DNA from: Oscillospiraceae bacterium
GTDB lineage: Bacteria > Bacillota > Clostridia > Oscillospirales > CAG-272
Reading direction: 5' to 3'
NCBI GenBank assembly: GCA_015063745.1
Contig: SVTO01000015.1
Span: 1-50,350, forward strand
Length of the DNA: 50,350 nt
The number at the start of each line of letters is the position of its first letter. The stretch's first letter is position 1. The notes beneath the pieces were generated by a model. That model did no database searches, had not been told where the DNA came from, and saw only the letters and a list, made by a program, of their open reading frames with translations. The position numbers and the translations under genes are program-made. Positions 34,188-42,350 of this stretch are shown one piece after another.

Positions 34188-34466
34188 ATGTACGAGGACA
34201 AGACCTTAAAGTGCAAGGAATGCGGTAATGAGTTCGTATTCACCGCCGGTGAACAGGAATTCTATGCAGAAAAAGGCTTCCAGAATGAGCCCCAGAGATG
34301 CAAGGCATGCCGTGACAAGAGAAAGAACGTAAACAAGGAACAGAGAGAAATGTTCACCACTGTTTGCGCAAACTGCGGTAAGGAAGCTAAGGTTCCTTTC
34401 CAGCCCAGCAATGACAGACCTGTATACTGCAGCGAATGCTTTGCAGCTATGAAGGAAGAACAGTAA
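34188..34466 (+). CDS. Small double zinc-ribbon protein (CxxC-x17-CxxC)
   Basis: The 92-residue protein has an N-terminal zinc ribbon (LKCKECGNEFVFTAGEQEFY ... RCKACRDKRK), a type often annotated as a probable zinc-ribbon domain, and a C-terminal CANC, 17 residues, CSEC module. Function is unknown; nucleic-acid binding is plausible. RBS GAGGAAAAAAAG. It is preceded by the tRNA-like element and followed by its own terminator. Confidence 0.85.
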   Translation: MYEDKTLKCKECGNEFVFTAGEQEFYAEKGFQNEPQRCKACRDKRKNVNKEQREMFTTVCANCGKEAKVPFQPSNDRPVYCSECFAAMKEEQ

Positions 34467-34509
34467 TTTTACTGTTGCATTGACTGACTAAACTTGGTCT
34501 TTACACATC

Positions 34510-34540
34510 AAAGGTGCGATTCAGATGTCGTGCCTTTTTT
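34510..34540 (+). terminator. Terminator of the zinc-ribbon gene
   Basis: AAAGGTGCGA and TCGTGCCTTT pair with two G-T wobbles, followed by TTTT. Confidence 0.8.
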
Positions 34541-34665
34541 GTTTTTTGGATAGAAAACAGGCGTAAAAAACGATGTCCGGCTCCATTTTTATCCGAAAAC
34601 AGGTTTGATTTTCATAAAATTTCGGAAAAAACCTTGCTTTTGTGTGGTTTTGTTGGAATTTACTC

Positions 34666-34694
34666 TGTACAAAAATGATTAAATGTGGTATAAT
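34666..34694 (+). promoter_or_regulatory. Putative promoter of rlmB
   Basis: TGTACA (34666-34671), 17-base spacer, TATAAT (34689-34694). Confidence 0.65.
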
Positions 34695-34756
34695 AATGAT
34701 GTATACGTATGCCCATTTGGGATTTTTGTATAAGTCCGAAAAAACGGAGATTTCGT

Positions 34757-35572
34757 ATGGAGAAAAAACAGTTTAATAAAAAAGAATACGCAAACTCCGG
34801 CAGGAGAAACGACCGCAGCATCCGCAAAGAAGAAGAATTCGAAGAAGATTACGGTATTGTCGTCGGCAGAAATGCGGTAAGAGAACTGCTGAAATCCGGC
34901 AGACCCGTGGATAAGCTCTATGTAGCCGGCAGAGAAGGCTCGGTACTGGTGCTGATTGCGGAAGCAAAAAAAGCGGGAATTCCCGTTGTGGATGCCGATA
35001 TGCAGAAGCTGGACAAGCTTGCCAGAGGCGAAAACCATCAGGGTGTTGCGGCTCAGACGGCAGCGAAAGAATATTCCACCATTGCGGACATTCTGCAGAT
35101 TGCGGCGGACAGAGGAGAAATGCCTCTGATCGTGGTGTGCGACGGTGTGGAGGATCCCCATAATCTGGGTGCGATCATCCGCTGTGCCGAGTGCTCCGGT
35201 GCCCACGGGGTTGTGATCCCGAGAAGACGTGCCTGCGGACTGACGACGGCTGTATACAAGGCATCGGCCGGTGCAGTGGAGCATATGGCTGTGGCGAGGG
35301 TACAGAATATTGCCAGTGCTGTGGAAGAACTGAAGGAAGCCGGTGTATGGACCTTCGCGGCGGAAGCGGGCGGACAGGATTTCTGGGATGCGGATTTCCA
35401 TATTCCCTGTGCCATCGTGCTGGGCAGTGAAGGCAACGGCGTCAGCAGACTGGTGAAGGAAAGGTGCGACTTCCTGGTATCCATTCCCATGTACGGCAAA
35501 GTAAATTCCCTGAACGTATCCACGGCTGCATCCATTCTGCTGTGTCATGCGGCAAGAAAGCAGCGCGGCTGA
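34757..35572 (+). CDS. rlmB: 23S rRNA (guanosine-2'-O)-methyltransferase RlmB / TrmH-family
   Basis: The ATG at 34757 (MEKKQFNKKEYA) follows ACGGAGATTTCGT; the upstream in-frame start at 34709 lacks a site. The 271-residue SPOUT enzyme has a basic/acidic N-terminal tail, an L30e-like substrate-binding domain (YGIVVGRNAVRELL) and the three SPOUT motifs: DPHNLGAIIRCAE, VLGSEGNGVSRL and SLNVSTAASILLCH, which form the SAM-binding knot. In other Firmicutes it follows cysS-mrnC; here it stands 12 kb away from cysS. Confidence 0.9.
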   Translation: MEKKQFNKKEYANSGRRNDRSIRKEEEFEEDYGIVVGRNAVRELLKSGRPVDKLYVAGREGSVLVLIAEAKKAGIPVVDADMQKLDKLARGENHQGVAAQTAAKEYSTIADILQIAADRGEMPLIVVCDGVEDPHNLGAIIRCAECSGAHGVVIPRRRACGLTTAVYKASAGAVEHMAVARVQNIASAVEELKEAGVWTFAAEAGGQDFWDADFHIPCAIVLGSEGNGVSRLVKERCDFLVSIPMYGKVNSLNVSTAASILLCHAARKQRG

Positions 35573-35692
35573 TTTTGAAAGCTTATTATTGAATCCAAGT
35601 ATATACACAAGAACAAGCGCCTGAATTGGCACCCGAAATTGGGTAGAAAGGATGGGCTTTGTACATTCGTATGAAGCCGACTGTCAAGAAAA

Positions 35693-38386
35693 ATGGCTAA
35701 AGAGAACAAGAAAAACAATGAACTGAATCAGGAGACCGAGGAAGCGCTCCGTCATGAATCCATTGACGTGCGTTCATCCGGTGAAGAGGCCTCCGACAGC
35801 GAACTGGACATTCATGCTCTTCTGCGCAAGTATATGCCCGAGTATGATAAGGCGGACGAACCGGAAGAAGAACCGGGTATCGAGATCAAGCTGACGGAAA
35901 CCGATCCCGGAGAAATGGAAGAAGAACCTGCAGATCTGCCGGATACGGATTCCATGATCTCCGCGCTGGATTCCATTTTCGCTCCTGCGGATGAAGCGGT
36001 GGAAGATGCTCTCCCGCCCCTGTCCCTGGAAGATATGCCCCTGGCGGAAGACAGCGAAGAATATACCTTTACCGACGATATTCCCAGCGGTTATGAGCAT
36101 GACAGCGAGCTGGAAGACGAGGAAGGTATTTATGAAGCCGATGACGAGCCGGAAGTACGTGCTCCCAAGGCGAAAAAGCGCTTCTCCCTGTTCTCCCGCG
36201 GCAAGAAGACCCGCGGACAGGAACCGGCCGATTTCGATTATTCCGACAATGCCGCAGAAAATACATACACCGCAGAGGACAGCCTGCATGCGGAAGATGC
36301 CGTTCCTTTTGCTGCTGCCGCTCTGTTCACCGAAAGCCCTGCGGAAACCGCTGAAATACCCGCAGACGTGGAAGGTACCGAAGAAGCCGGCCTGACCATC
36401 GAAGTGCCCGAAGAGGAAACCGTGGAAGAAGACGGTGTAATGCCTGCTCCCGATGATGAATTCGACCCCACGGACATCAATCTGATGATCGCCTTCGGCA
36501 TGGATGAAGAAGAAGGCAAGGGCAAGAAGAAAAACAAGAAATCCGGCGAAGCGGTTCAGGACGAACTGCATCATGCAGCCATGCAGGAAGGCGACCGTCT
36601 GGAAGCCAAGGCCATCGCACATGAAGCCCGCAAGGTAAAGCTGGACCGTCCCGAATTTGTGGACAATTCCCAGGTGCCGAAGATCAAGAAGGAATATAAG
36701 AACAAGATGGTATCCCTGTGGATCCGTCTGGCGCTGGCAGGTGTATTTACCTTCCTGCTGATGATCTTTGAAAACATCGAAGTATTTGCCAAGCTGTTCA
36801 CCGGTACCGCAAAGCAGTTCGGCGGCGCATTCGACCCCGCTGTATATCCCGTTGTATATGCCATGGTAAGCTTACAGCTTATGCTGCTGGCCTGCCTGTG
36901 TGCCTATGAAGAAATCATCGATGGTTTCAAGCACCTGTTCAGAGGTGTACCGAAGCCGGAAAGCATTACGGGTCTGATGATGGTGGCCGGTATTATCTAT
37001 ACCGCTGTAATCGCCCGCATCACCGTACAGTCCGACGAACCGGTCATGTTCAACTTCACCGTGGCTTTTGCAGCGTTCATGACCATCATTGCCGCTATCT
37101 ACAATACCAAGAGAGAAATGATCTGCTTCAATGTGGTATCTTCTTCCAAGGATAAGCATATCGTCTGCCGTATTCCCGATGAACAGTCCCAGTACGAAAC
37201 GGACGCTTTCGCGGAAGACACCGAAGTATGCGACGTTATGAAGATCGAAAAGACCGAATTCATCGACGGCTTCTTCACCAGACTGTGCACGCCCGATTCC
37301 ACCGTAAATGTGTTCGTAAGCTGCATTATGGGTATCATGGCAGCCGCAGCCATTCTGTTCGGTGTATTCGGTGCCGTAGTCGGCAACAGCGCCGTGGATG
37401 TAGCCAAGATTATCTGTGTTGCGCTGATGATGCTGGCACCCATGCCCGTATACCTGTCCTTCAGCTATCCCTTCTACCGTGCCAATAAGGCTGCAAAGGA
37501 ATTCGACAGTGCCATCGTGGGTGAAGCTTCTCTGGAAGAATACTCCAACGCATCCGTCGTAACCTTTGACGACAAGAACATTTTCCCGTCCTACAGCGTA
37601 CGTGTACAGAATCTGCGGATCTTCAACAATGCACGTATCGACAGAGTGCTGTACTACGCATCCAGCGTGTTTGCCCATGCCGGCGGACCTCTGCAGGATG
37701 TATTCGAAGTGGCAACCATGGAAATGGGCCGTTCCGACAACGTAAAAATTTACGATACGGAAGCCGGATTCCTGGCAGCCGAAGTGGACGGCGTGAACAT
37801 CATCTTCGGCAGCGGTGCCGCCCTGACCCGCCGAGGTTTCGTGATCACCAGAGAACAGGCGGAGGACGACGTGGATCTGTCCGAAGAACTGTCCATCATG
37901 TATATGTTCCGTGAAGATAAGCTGGTGTGCAAGATGTATGTTCAGTACGGTATGGACAGCGATATCGAAATGATCCTGAGCCAGTTCCGTACCAACGGCC
38001 TGTACGTCTGCGTACGTACCTTCGACCCCAACATCGACGAGCGCATGATCGCACGTAAGGTGCGTATGAAGAATATGCCCCTGAAGGTGATCCGTTATGC
38101 AAGCATGGAAGAAGTAGGTGCCTATGAGGAAAAGGTGGACAGCGGTCTGGTAACCTGCGGCTCACCCAAATCCCTCCTGCAGGTAATTTCCTACTGCGAT
38201 AAGGTTCTGCATACCAGAAAGACCAATATCGCTCTGAATATCCTGTCCGTAATCATCGGTGCTGCCGTAATGACGCTGCTGATCCTGGCAGATTCCATCG
38301 GCATGATGAGTTCCGTATTCATTATCCTGTACCAGCTGCTGTGGATTGTACCCATGCTGCTGTCGTCCAAGATGTTTGTACGCTGA
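35693..38386 (+). CDS. Pseudo-P-type-ATPase membrane protein with long acidic N-terminal domain
   Basis: The 897-residue protein starts with about 335 hydrophilic, strongly acidic residues (with short basic clusters near 159-175 and 276-283). Eight membrane segments follow at about 344-368, 385-408, 424-444, 452-470, 538-563, 570-590, 845-868 and 872-892, the order seen in P1-type ATPases. The helix with LAPMPVYLSF (about 580-590) sits where the conserved CPx/proline helix should be. It is followed by EASLEEYSNASVVTFDDKNI (611-630), placed like the LEALGRVDVVCFDKTGT region but without DKTGT. A reduced N domain (VDGVNIIFGSGAALTRRG) and a reduced P domain (RTFDPNIDERMIARKV where TGD is expected) follow; no GDGxND hinge is seen. 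It therefore should not hydrolyse ATP by the usual mechanism. The start site has only a weak ribosome-binding site. Confidence 0.7.
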   Translation: MAKENKKNNELNQETEEALRHESIDVRSSGEEASDSELDIHALLRKYMPEYDKADEPEEEPGIEIKLTETDPGEMEEEPADLPDTDSMISALDSIFAPADEAVEDALPPLSLEDMPLAEDSEEYTFTDDIPSGYEHDSELEDEEGIYEADDEPEVRAPKAKKRFSLFSRGKKTRGQEPADFDYSDNAAENTYTAEDSLHAEDAVPFAAAALFTESPAETAEIPADVEGTEEAGLTIEVPEEETVEEDGVMPAPDDEFDPTDINLMIAFGMDEEEGKGKKKNKKSGEAVQDELHHAAMQEGDRLEAKAIAHEARKVKLDRPEFVDNSQVPKIKKEYKNKMVSLWIRLALAGVFTFLLMIFENIEVFAKLFTGTAKQFGGAFDPAVYPVVYAMVSLQLMLLACLCAYEEIIDGFKHLFRGVPKPESITGLMMVAGIIYTAVIARITVQSDEPVMFNFTVAFAAFMTIIAAIYNTKREMICFNVVSSSKDKHIVCRIPDEQSQYETDAFAEDTEVCDVMKIEKTEFIDGFFTRLCTPDSTVNVFVSCIMGIMAAAAILFGVFGAVVGNSAVDVAKIICVALMMLAPMPVYLSFSYPFYRANKAAKEFDSAIVGEASLEEYSNASVVTFDDKNIFPSYSVRVQNLRIFNNARIDRVLYYASSVFAHAGGPLQDVFEVATMEMGRSDNVKIYDTEAGFLAAEVDGVNIIFGSGAALTRRGFVITREQAEDDVDLSEELSIMYMFREDKLVCKMYVQYGMDSDIEMILSQFRTNGLYVCVRTFDPNIDERMIARKVRMKNMPLKVIRYASMEEVGAYEEKVDSGLVTCGSPKSLLQVISYCDKVLHTRKTNIALNILSVIIGAAVMTLLILADSIGMMSSVFIILYQLLWIVPMLLSSKMFVR

Positions 38387-38427
38387 AACGGCGCGGACAA
38401 GCAAAATCCCATAAAAAAGCAAAGGAG

Positions 38428-38451
38428 AAGGGGAGGGTAAAAACTCCCCTT
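38428..38451 (+). promoter_or_regulatory. Hairpin directly before the radical-SAM start codon
   Basis: AAGGGGAG (38428-38435) pairs with CTCCCCTT (38444-38451). The ribosome-binding site AAAGGAG (38421-38427) abuts its 5' side and the ATG lies 8 bases past its 3' side. Folded, the hairpin would bring the site to normal spacing; it could instead be a weak terminator. Confidence 0.55.
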
Positions 38452-38459
38452 TCTGTGTG

Positions 38460-41069
38460 ATGAGAGAAGATATCAAGAGTTTTATTACGGGTGTTGCCAA
38501 ACCGGGACGGTATTCCGGCGGCGAGACCGGCAGTGTGTTCAAGGATCCGGCAAAGGTGAAAATGCGTATCGCTTTCTGCTTTCCGGATACCTATGAGATC
38601 GGTATGTCCAATCTGGGTATGCGCATTCTCTGCGGCTGTCTGAATCAGCTGGACGATGTATGGTGCGAAAGAGTGTACGCGCCCTGGATGGATATGACGG
38701 AAGAGATGGAAAAGCGCGGTATTCCCCTGTTCACCCACGAAAGCGGCGATCCCGTCGGGGAATTCGATATGGTGGCCTTCACCATGCAGTACGAGCTGTG
38801 CTATACCACTATGCTGAAAATGATGAAAATGGCCGGTATTCCCCTGCGCCGTGAAGCCCGCGGTGAGGATGCGCCCATCATTCTGGCCGGCGGTCCCTGC
38901 TCCTACAACGCAGAACCCATGGCGGAATTCGCGGACATTTTCTCCATCGGTGAAGGGGAAGAAGCATTGCCGGAGCTGGCAAAACTGTACATCCGTATGA
39001 AGGAAGACGGCAGCTATACAAAGGAAAAATTCCTGTACGCCGCCGCAACGGAGCTGAAGGGTTTCTATGTTCCTTCCCTGTACAATATTTCCTATAACGA
39101 AGACGGTACCATCGCGGCCATCGAACCCGTGGATGATAAGGTTCCCGCCAAGGTAACCAAGCGTGTGATCGCGGATCTGGACAAATGCTATGTGCCCACC
39201 GACCCCGTGATTCCCTATATCGAAACGGTGCAGGACCGCGTGAATATCGAAGTGTTCCGTGGCTGTATCCGCGGATGCCGGTTCTGTCAGGCGGGATTTG
39301 TTACCCGTCCGGTCAGAGAACGCTCTCCGGAAGTGCTGAACGATATGGCGAAAAAGCTGATCGACAAAACGGGCTATGACGAAATTTCCATGTGTTCCCT
39401 GTCCATCAGTGACTATTCCAAAATTCGCGAGCTGACGGATGATCTGCTGGAGTGGACCGACAAAAAGCGCGTGAGCCTGTCCCTGCCTTCCCTCCGTGCC
39501 GACAGCTTTACCAAGGAACTGATGGACAAGATCTCCACCGTCCGCAGCAGTACCCTGACCTTTGCCCCCGAAGCAGGTTCCCAGCGTCTCCGTGATGTGA
39601 TCAATAAAAATGTAACGGAAGCGGATATTCTCCGTGCAGCCGGTGTGGCCTATGCGGCAGGGAAGAATCAGGTGAAGCTGTACTTTATGAACGGCCTGCC
39701 CTACGAAAATTACGACGACATTGCCGGAATCGCCTCTCTGGCGAAGAACGTGGTGGACGAATACTACCGTATGCCCAACCGCAATAAGGCAAAGCAGCCC
39801 CAGGTCACCCTGAGCGTTGCCTGCTTCATTCCCAAACCCCATACGCCCTTCCAGTGGGAACGTCAGAACACCTTTGCCGAACTGGAAGAAAAGCAGAAAT
39901 TCCTCTCCGAAAAGATCACCGACCGCAAGGTGCGTTATAATTACCACGATGCCAAGGTATCCCATATCGAAGCGGTACTGGCCCGCGGCGACAGACGGCT
40001 TGCCGATGCGCTGGAAACCGCTGTGGAACGTGGGATGTTCCTGGATGCCTGGGAAGAACAGTTTGATTTCGACAAATGGATGGAAGTATTTGCCGACTGC
40101 GGCATTGATCCGTCCTTCTACGCCAACCGCACCATCCCGGATGAGGAAATTCTCCCCTGGGATATGATCGACTGCGGTGTTTCCAAGGAATTTTTGCTGT
40201 CCGAGCGTCATAAAGCGGCCGAAGCGGCTGTTACACCCTCCTGCAAGGAAAAATGTTCCGGCTGCGGCGTGAACAAGCTGGTGGATAAGTCCATGTGCAG
40301 ATGGTGTCCCGGCCATCCCGACAGCAGCGACAGCTCCGGAGACATCGCAGGCGGAAAACCTCTGCCTCCGAAACCGCCCCAGCCTCCGAAGGGAAGTGTA
40401 AAGGCGGAACGGACCGTACGTATGCGTTTCTCCAAATCCGGTCCGGCGCTGTATATCTCCCATCTGGAGCTGACCAAGGTCATGACCCGTGCGGTGGTAC
40501 GTTCCGGTCTGCCGGTATATTATACGGAAGGCTTCAATCCCATTCCCAAACTGGTCTTTGCTACTCCTCTGTCCGTAGGATGCGGCGGGGAAGAGGAGAT
40601 CTGCGATATCCGTCTGATGAAGGATATGCCGGATGCCCAGGTTCTGGCCAGACTGCAGGAAACCATGCCTCTCGGTATTGAGGTGAAGGAAGTCTATACC
40701 GCTGTGGGCAAGCCGGTGAATGTGCAGTATGCGGAAAACGTGATCACCTACGGCGGTTTTACCGTAACGGACGAACAGTGTGCCGCCATTGCGGAAATGT
40801 TCGCCTCTCCCGTTGTGATGATGAAGAAATCCAAGAGCGGCGAGAAGGAAGTGGACATTACCACCTTCATTCGTACTTTTCATGCGGAAAACGCGGACGG
40901 CAAACTGGTGATCACCGCTGTGACCGCCGCCAATCAGGAACACTATCTGAATCCGGAATACATCGCATCGGCCATTGAAAACCGGTTTGCGATTTCCGGT
41001 GATAAGGGCTACCACACCATCTGCCGCAAAAAGCTGTTTGAAGGCGACGGTGTGACACCCTTCCGGTAA
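38460..41069 (+). CDS. Radical SAM protein fused to a DUF2344 domain
   Basis: The ATG at 38460 is used (a GTG codon precedes it). The 869-residue protein combines a B12-binding-like N-terminal part (MSNLGMRILCGCLNQ, GGPCSYNAEPM, GEGEEALPEL), a radical SAM core with FRGCIRGCRFCQAGF (CX3CX2C binding the 4Fe-4S cluster), a cysteine-rich linker (CSGCGVNKLVDKSMCRWC) and a C-terminal DUF2344 domain (MRFSKSGPALYISHLELTKV, YTEGFNPIPKLVFATPLSVG). In many bacteria these are two separate neighbouring genes or one fusion next to rplU-rpmA-obg; they are not present here. The substrate is unknown; a role in translation-related RNA modification is suspected. Proline-rich segment at about residues 638-650 joins the halves. 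Confidence 0.92.
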   Translation: MREDIKSFITGVAKPGRYSGGETGSVFKDPAKVKMRIAFCFPDTYEIGMSNLGMRILCGCLNQLDDVWCERVYAPWMDMTEEMEKRGIPLFTHESGDPVGEFDMVAFTMQYELCYTTMLKMMKMAGIPLRREARGEDAPIILAGGPCSYNAEPMAEFADIFSIGEGEEALPELAKLYIRMKEDGSYTKEKFLYAAATELKGFYVPSLYNISYNEDGTIAAIEPVDDKVPAKVTKRVIADLDKCYVPTDPVIPYIETVQDRVNIEVFRGCIRGCRFCQAGFVTRPVRERSPEVLNDMAKKLIDKTGYDEISMCSLSISDYSKIRELTDDLLEWTDKKRVSLSLPSLRADSFTKELMDKISTVRSSTLTFAPEAGSQRLRDVINKNVTEADILRAAGVAYAAGKNQVKLYFMNGLPYENYDDIAGIASLAKNVVDEYYRMPNRNKAKQPQVTLSVACFIPKPHTPFQWERQNTFAELEEKQKFLSEKITDRKVRYNYHDAKVSHIEAVLARGDRRLADALETAVERGMFLDAWEEQFDFDKWMEVFADCGIDPSFYANRTIPDEEILPWDMIDCGVSKEFLLSERHKAAEAAVTPSCKEKCSGCGVNKLVDKSMCRWCPGHPDSSDSSGDIAGGKPLPPKPPQPPKGSVKAERTVRMRFSKSGPALYISHLELTKVMTRAVVRSGLPVYYTEGFNPIPKLVFATPLSVGCGGEEEICDIRLMKDMPDAQVLARLQETMPLGIEVKEVYTAVGKPVNVQYAENVITYGGFTVTDEQCAAIAEMFASPVVMMKKSKSGEKEVDITTFIRTFHAENADGKLVITAVTAANQEHYLNPEYIASAIENRFAISGDKGYHTICRKKLFEGDGVTPFR

Positions 41070-41071
41070 TT

Positions 41072-41470
41072 TCAGGTAAAACTGTCAAAAGATAATTTTT
41101 CAAGATCGCGGAGCTTTTCCAGTTCCGCGATCAGTTTTTTTCTGGCGGAAAGATACCCGGGAATATCACCTGCCAGATACCGCACCCCCGTTTCTTCCAG
41201 ATACCCTTCGATCCGTTCGGTCCCCGCATTTCCCACAAACAGATTGAGAATCCACCTTGTGTTGCGCCAGATCTTACAGAACGTGTCGTAGGCATGATGG
41301 AAACTGACGAAATTCTTTCCTGATAGGTCTTCTGCCGTCGGAATATTGTCCGGCATCTGTTCCACCGCATGGAGCAGGGAAGCGGTGGTATCGGCGACAA
41401 ACAGGCTTTCCCAGATTACCATACCGGTGACCAGAACCAGAATGGCTATAGCCAGAAGCAGAATTTTCAT
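41072..41470 (-). CDS. DUF4363 family protein
   Basis: The 132-residue protein has an N-terminal helix (ILLLAIAILVLVTGMVIWESL) and an all-helical extracytoplasmic part. It matches DUF4363 proteins found beside DUF421 genes in Clostridia. Its start overlaps the DUF421 stop as ATGA after GGGAGGATAC, indicating translational coupling. Its last codons contain the terminator of the convergent radical-SAM gene. Confidence 0.82.
   Translation of the reverse strand: MKILLLAIAILVLVTGMVIWESLFVADTTASLLHAVEQMPDNIPTAEDLSGKNFVSFHHAYDTFCKIWRNTRWILNLFVGNAGTERIEGYLEETGVRYLAGDIPGYLSARKKLIAELEKLRDLEKLSFDSFT
41104..41141 (+). terminator. Terminator of the radical-SAM gene inside the convergent coding region
   Basis: GATCGCGGA (41104-41112) and TCCGCGATC (41124-41132) form a perfect 9-bp stem followed by AGTTTTTTT. 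It lies within the DUF4363 coding sequence on the opposite strand, only 35 bases past the radical-SAM stop. Confidence 0.85.
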
Positions 41471-42141
41471 GTATCCTCCCGCAGCAGGCAGACGATCCCG
41501 CCCGCATCATCCAGCGTCAGCAGAAATACCTGCCCGATCTCCACCCCGCGCTTGTGCAGCTCCCTGTCCAGCCAGCTGCGGTTTTTCCGGCATCCGTTCA
41601 GTTCCCGTTCGCTGATTTTGCCGTCGATGATCAGAGGATGGGCAATCCCTTTGCCGGGGTGGGACAGCCGCATATCCCCGCAGGTAACGGGAGCGGCGTC
41701 GGGCAGGGGAAAGACGGACAGCTTGCCGTTTTCCTCCAGAATCGCATAATCCACCTCATCCAGAGAACCGAATCCCTTCTGCCGCAGTTCGGAGAGAAGC
41801 TCGTCCAGTTCCATCCGGTTATCGGAAAGGGCTTTACGGGAAAGTTTTCCCTTTTCTACCAGAACGGTAGGTGAGCCGTTGAGCAGCCGTTTCAGGGTAT
41901 TGCAGCGGGTGGATGCGAAGGAAACGATCACTTCAATGGATACAAGCAGCAGAATGGGCAGAAGTGCGTTCATGATGGAAAGCTCTCTGTCGGTGATGGG
42001 ACTGACCGCCAGTTCGGACAACATGAATGTGATGATCAGCTCGCTGACCTGCAAGTCTCCCATCTGTCGTTTCCCCATCAGCCTCATGGTACAGAGCAGA
42101 AACACATAAATAAAAACTGTACGCAGATAAACAGTAACCAT
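41467..42141 (-). CDS. DUF421 (YetF-like) membrane protein
   Basis: The ATG at 42141 (MVTVYLRTVFIYVFLL) follows AAAGGAGGACGGATT; the frame continues upstream to 42264 without a site. The 224-residue protein has three membrane helices, the conserved RLMGKRQMGDLQVSELIITF and GSPTVLVEKGKL, and the C-terminal domain with RMELDELLSELRQKGF and DEVDYAILEENGKLSVF, typical of DUF421/YetF proteins of spore-formers. Function is not established. Confidence 0.9.
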   Translation of the reverse strand: MVTVYLRTVFIYVFLLCTMRLMGKRQMGDLQVSELIITFMLSELAVSPITDRELSIMNALLPILLLVSIEVIVSFASTRCNTLKRLLNGSPTVLVEKGKLSRKALSDNRMELDELLSELRQKGFGSLDEVDYAILEENGKLSVFPLPDAAPVTCGDMRLSHPGKGIAHPLIIDGKISERELNGCRKNRSWLDRELHKRGVEIGQVFLLTLDDAGGIVCLLREDT

Positions 42142-42258
42142 AATCCGTCCTCCTTTACAGATTAGTCTGTACATTTCGTGGAAATGTATGCATACCCAAG
42201 GGGATGCGGACCGTTGAAAGGGTAGGCTTTTTTGATTTCGAAAAAATGGAAAACTGTA

Positions 42259-42287
42259 TTGCAATGTGAAAAAGAATATGCTATAAT
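42259..42287 (+). promoter_or_regulatory. Promoter of the GH35-like gene pair
   Basis: TTGCAA (42259-42264), 17-base spacer, TATAAT (42282-42287). Confidence 0.75.
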
Positions 42288-42350
42288 GAAAAAAACTTGT
42301 ATTTGTTTTTTGTTTTTTAATATAAATACAATGATTCAGGAGGAGAATCT

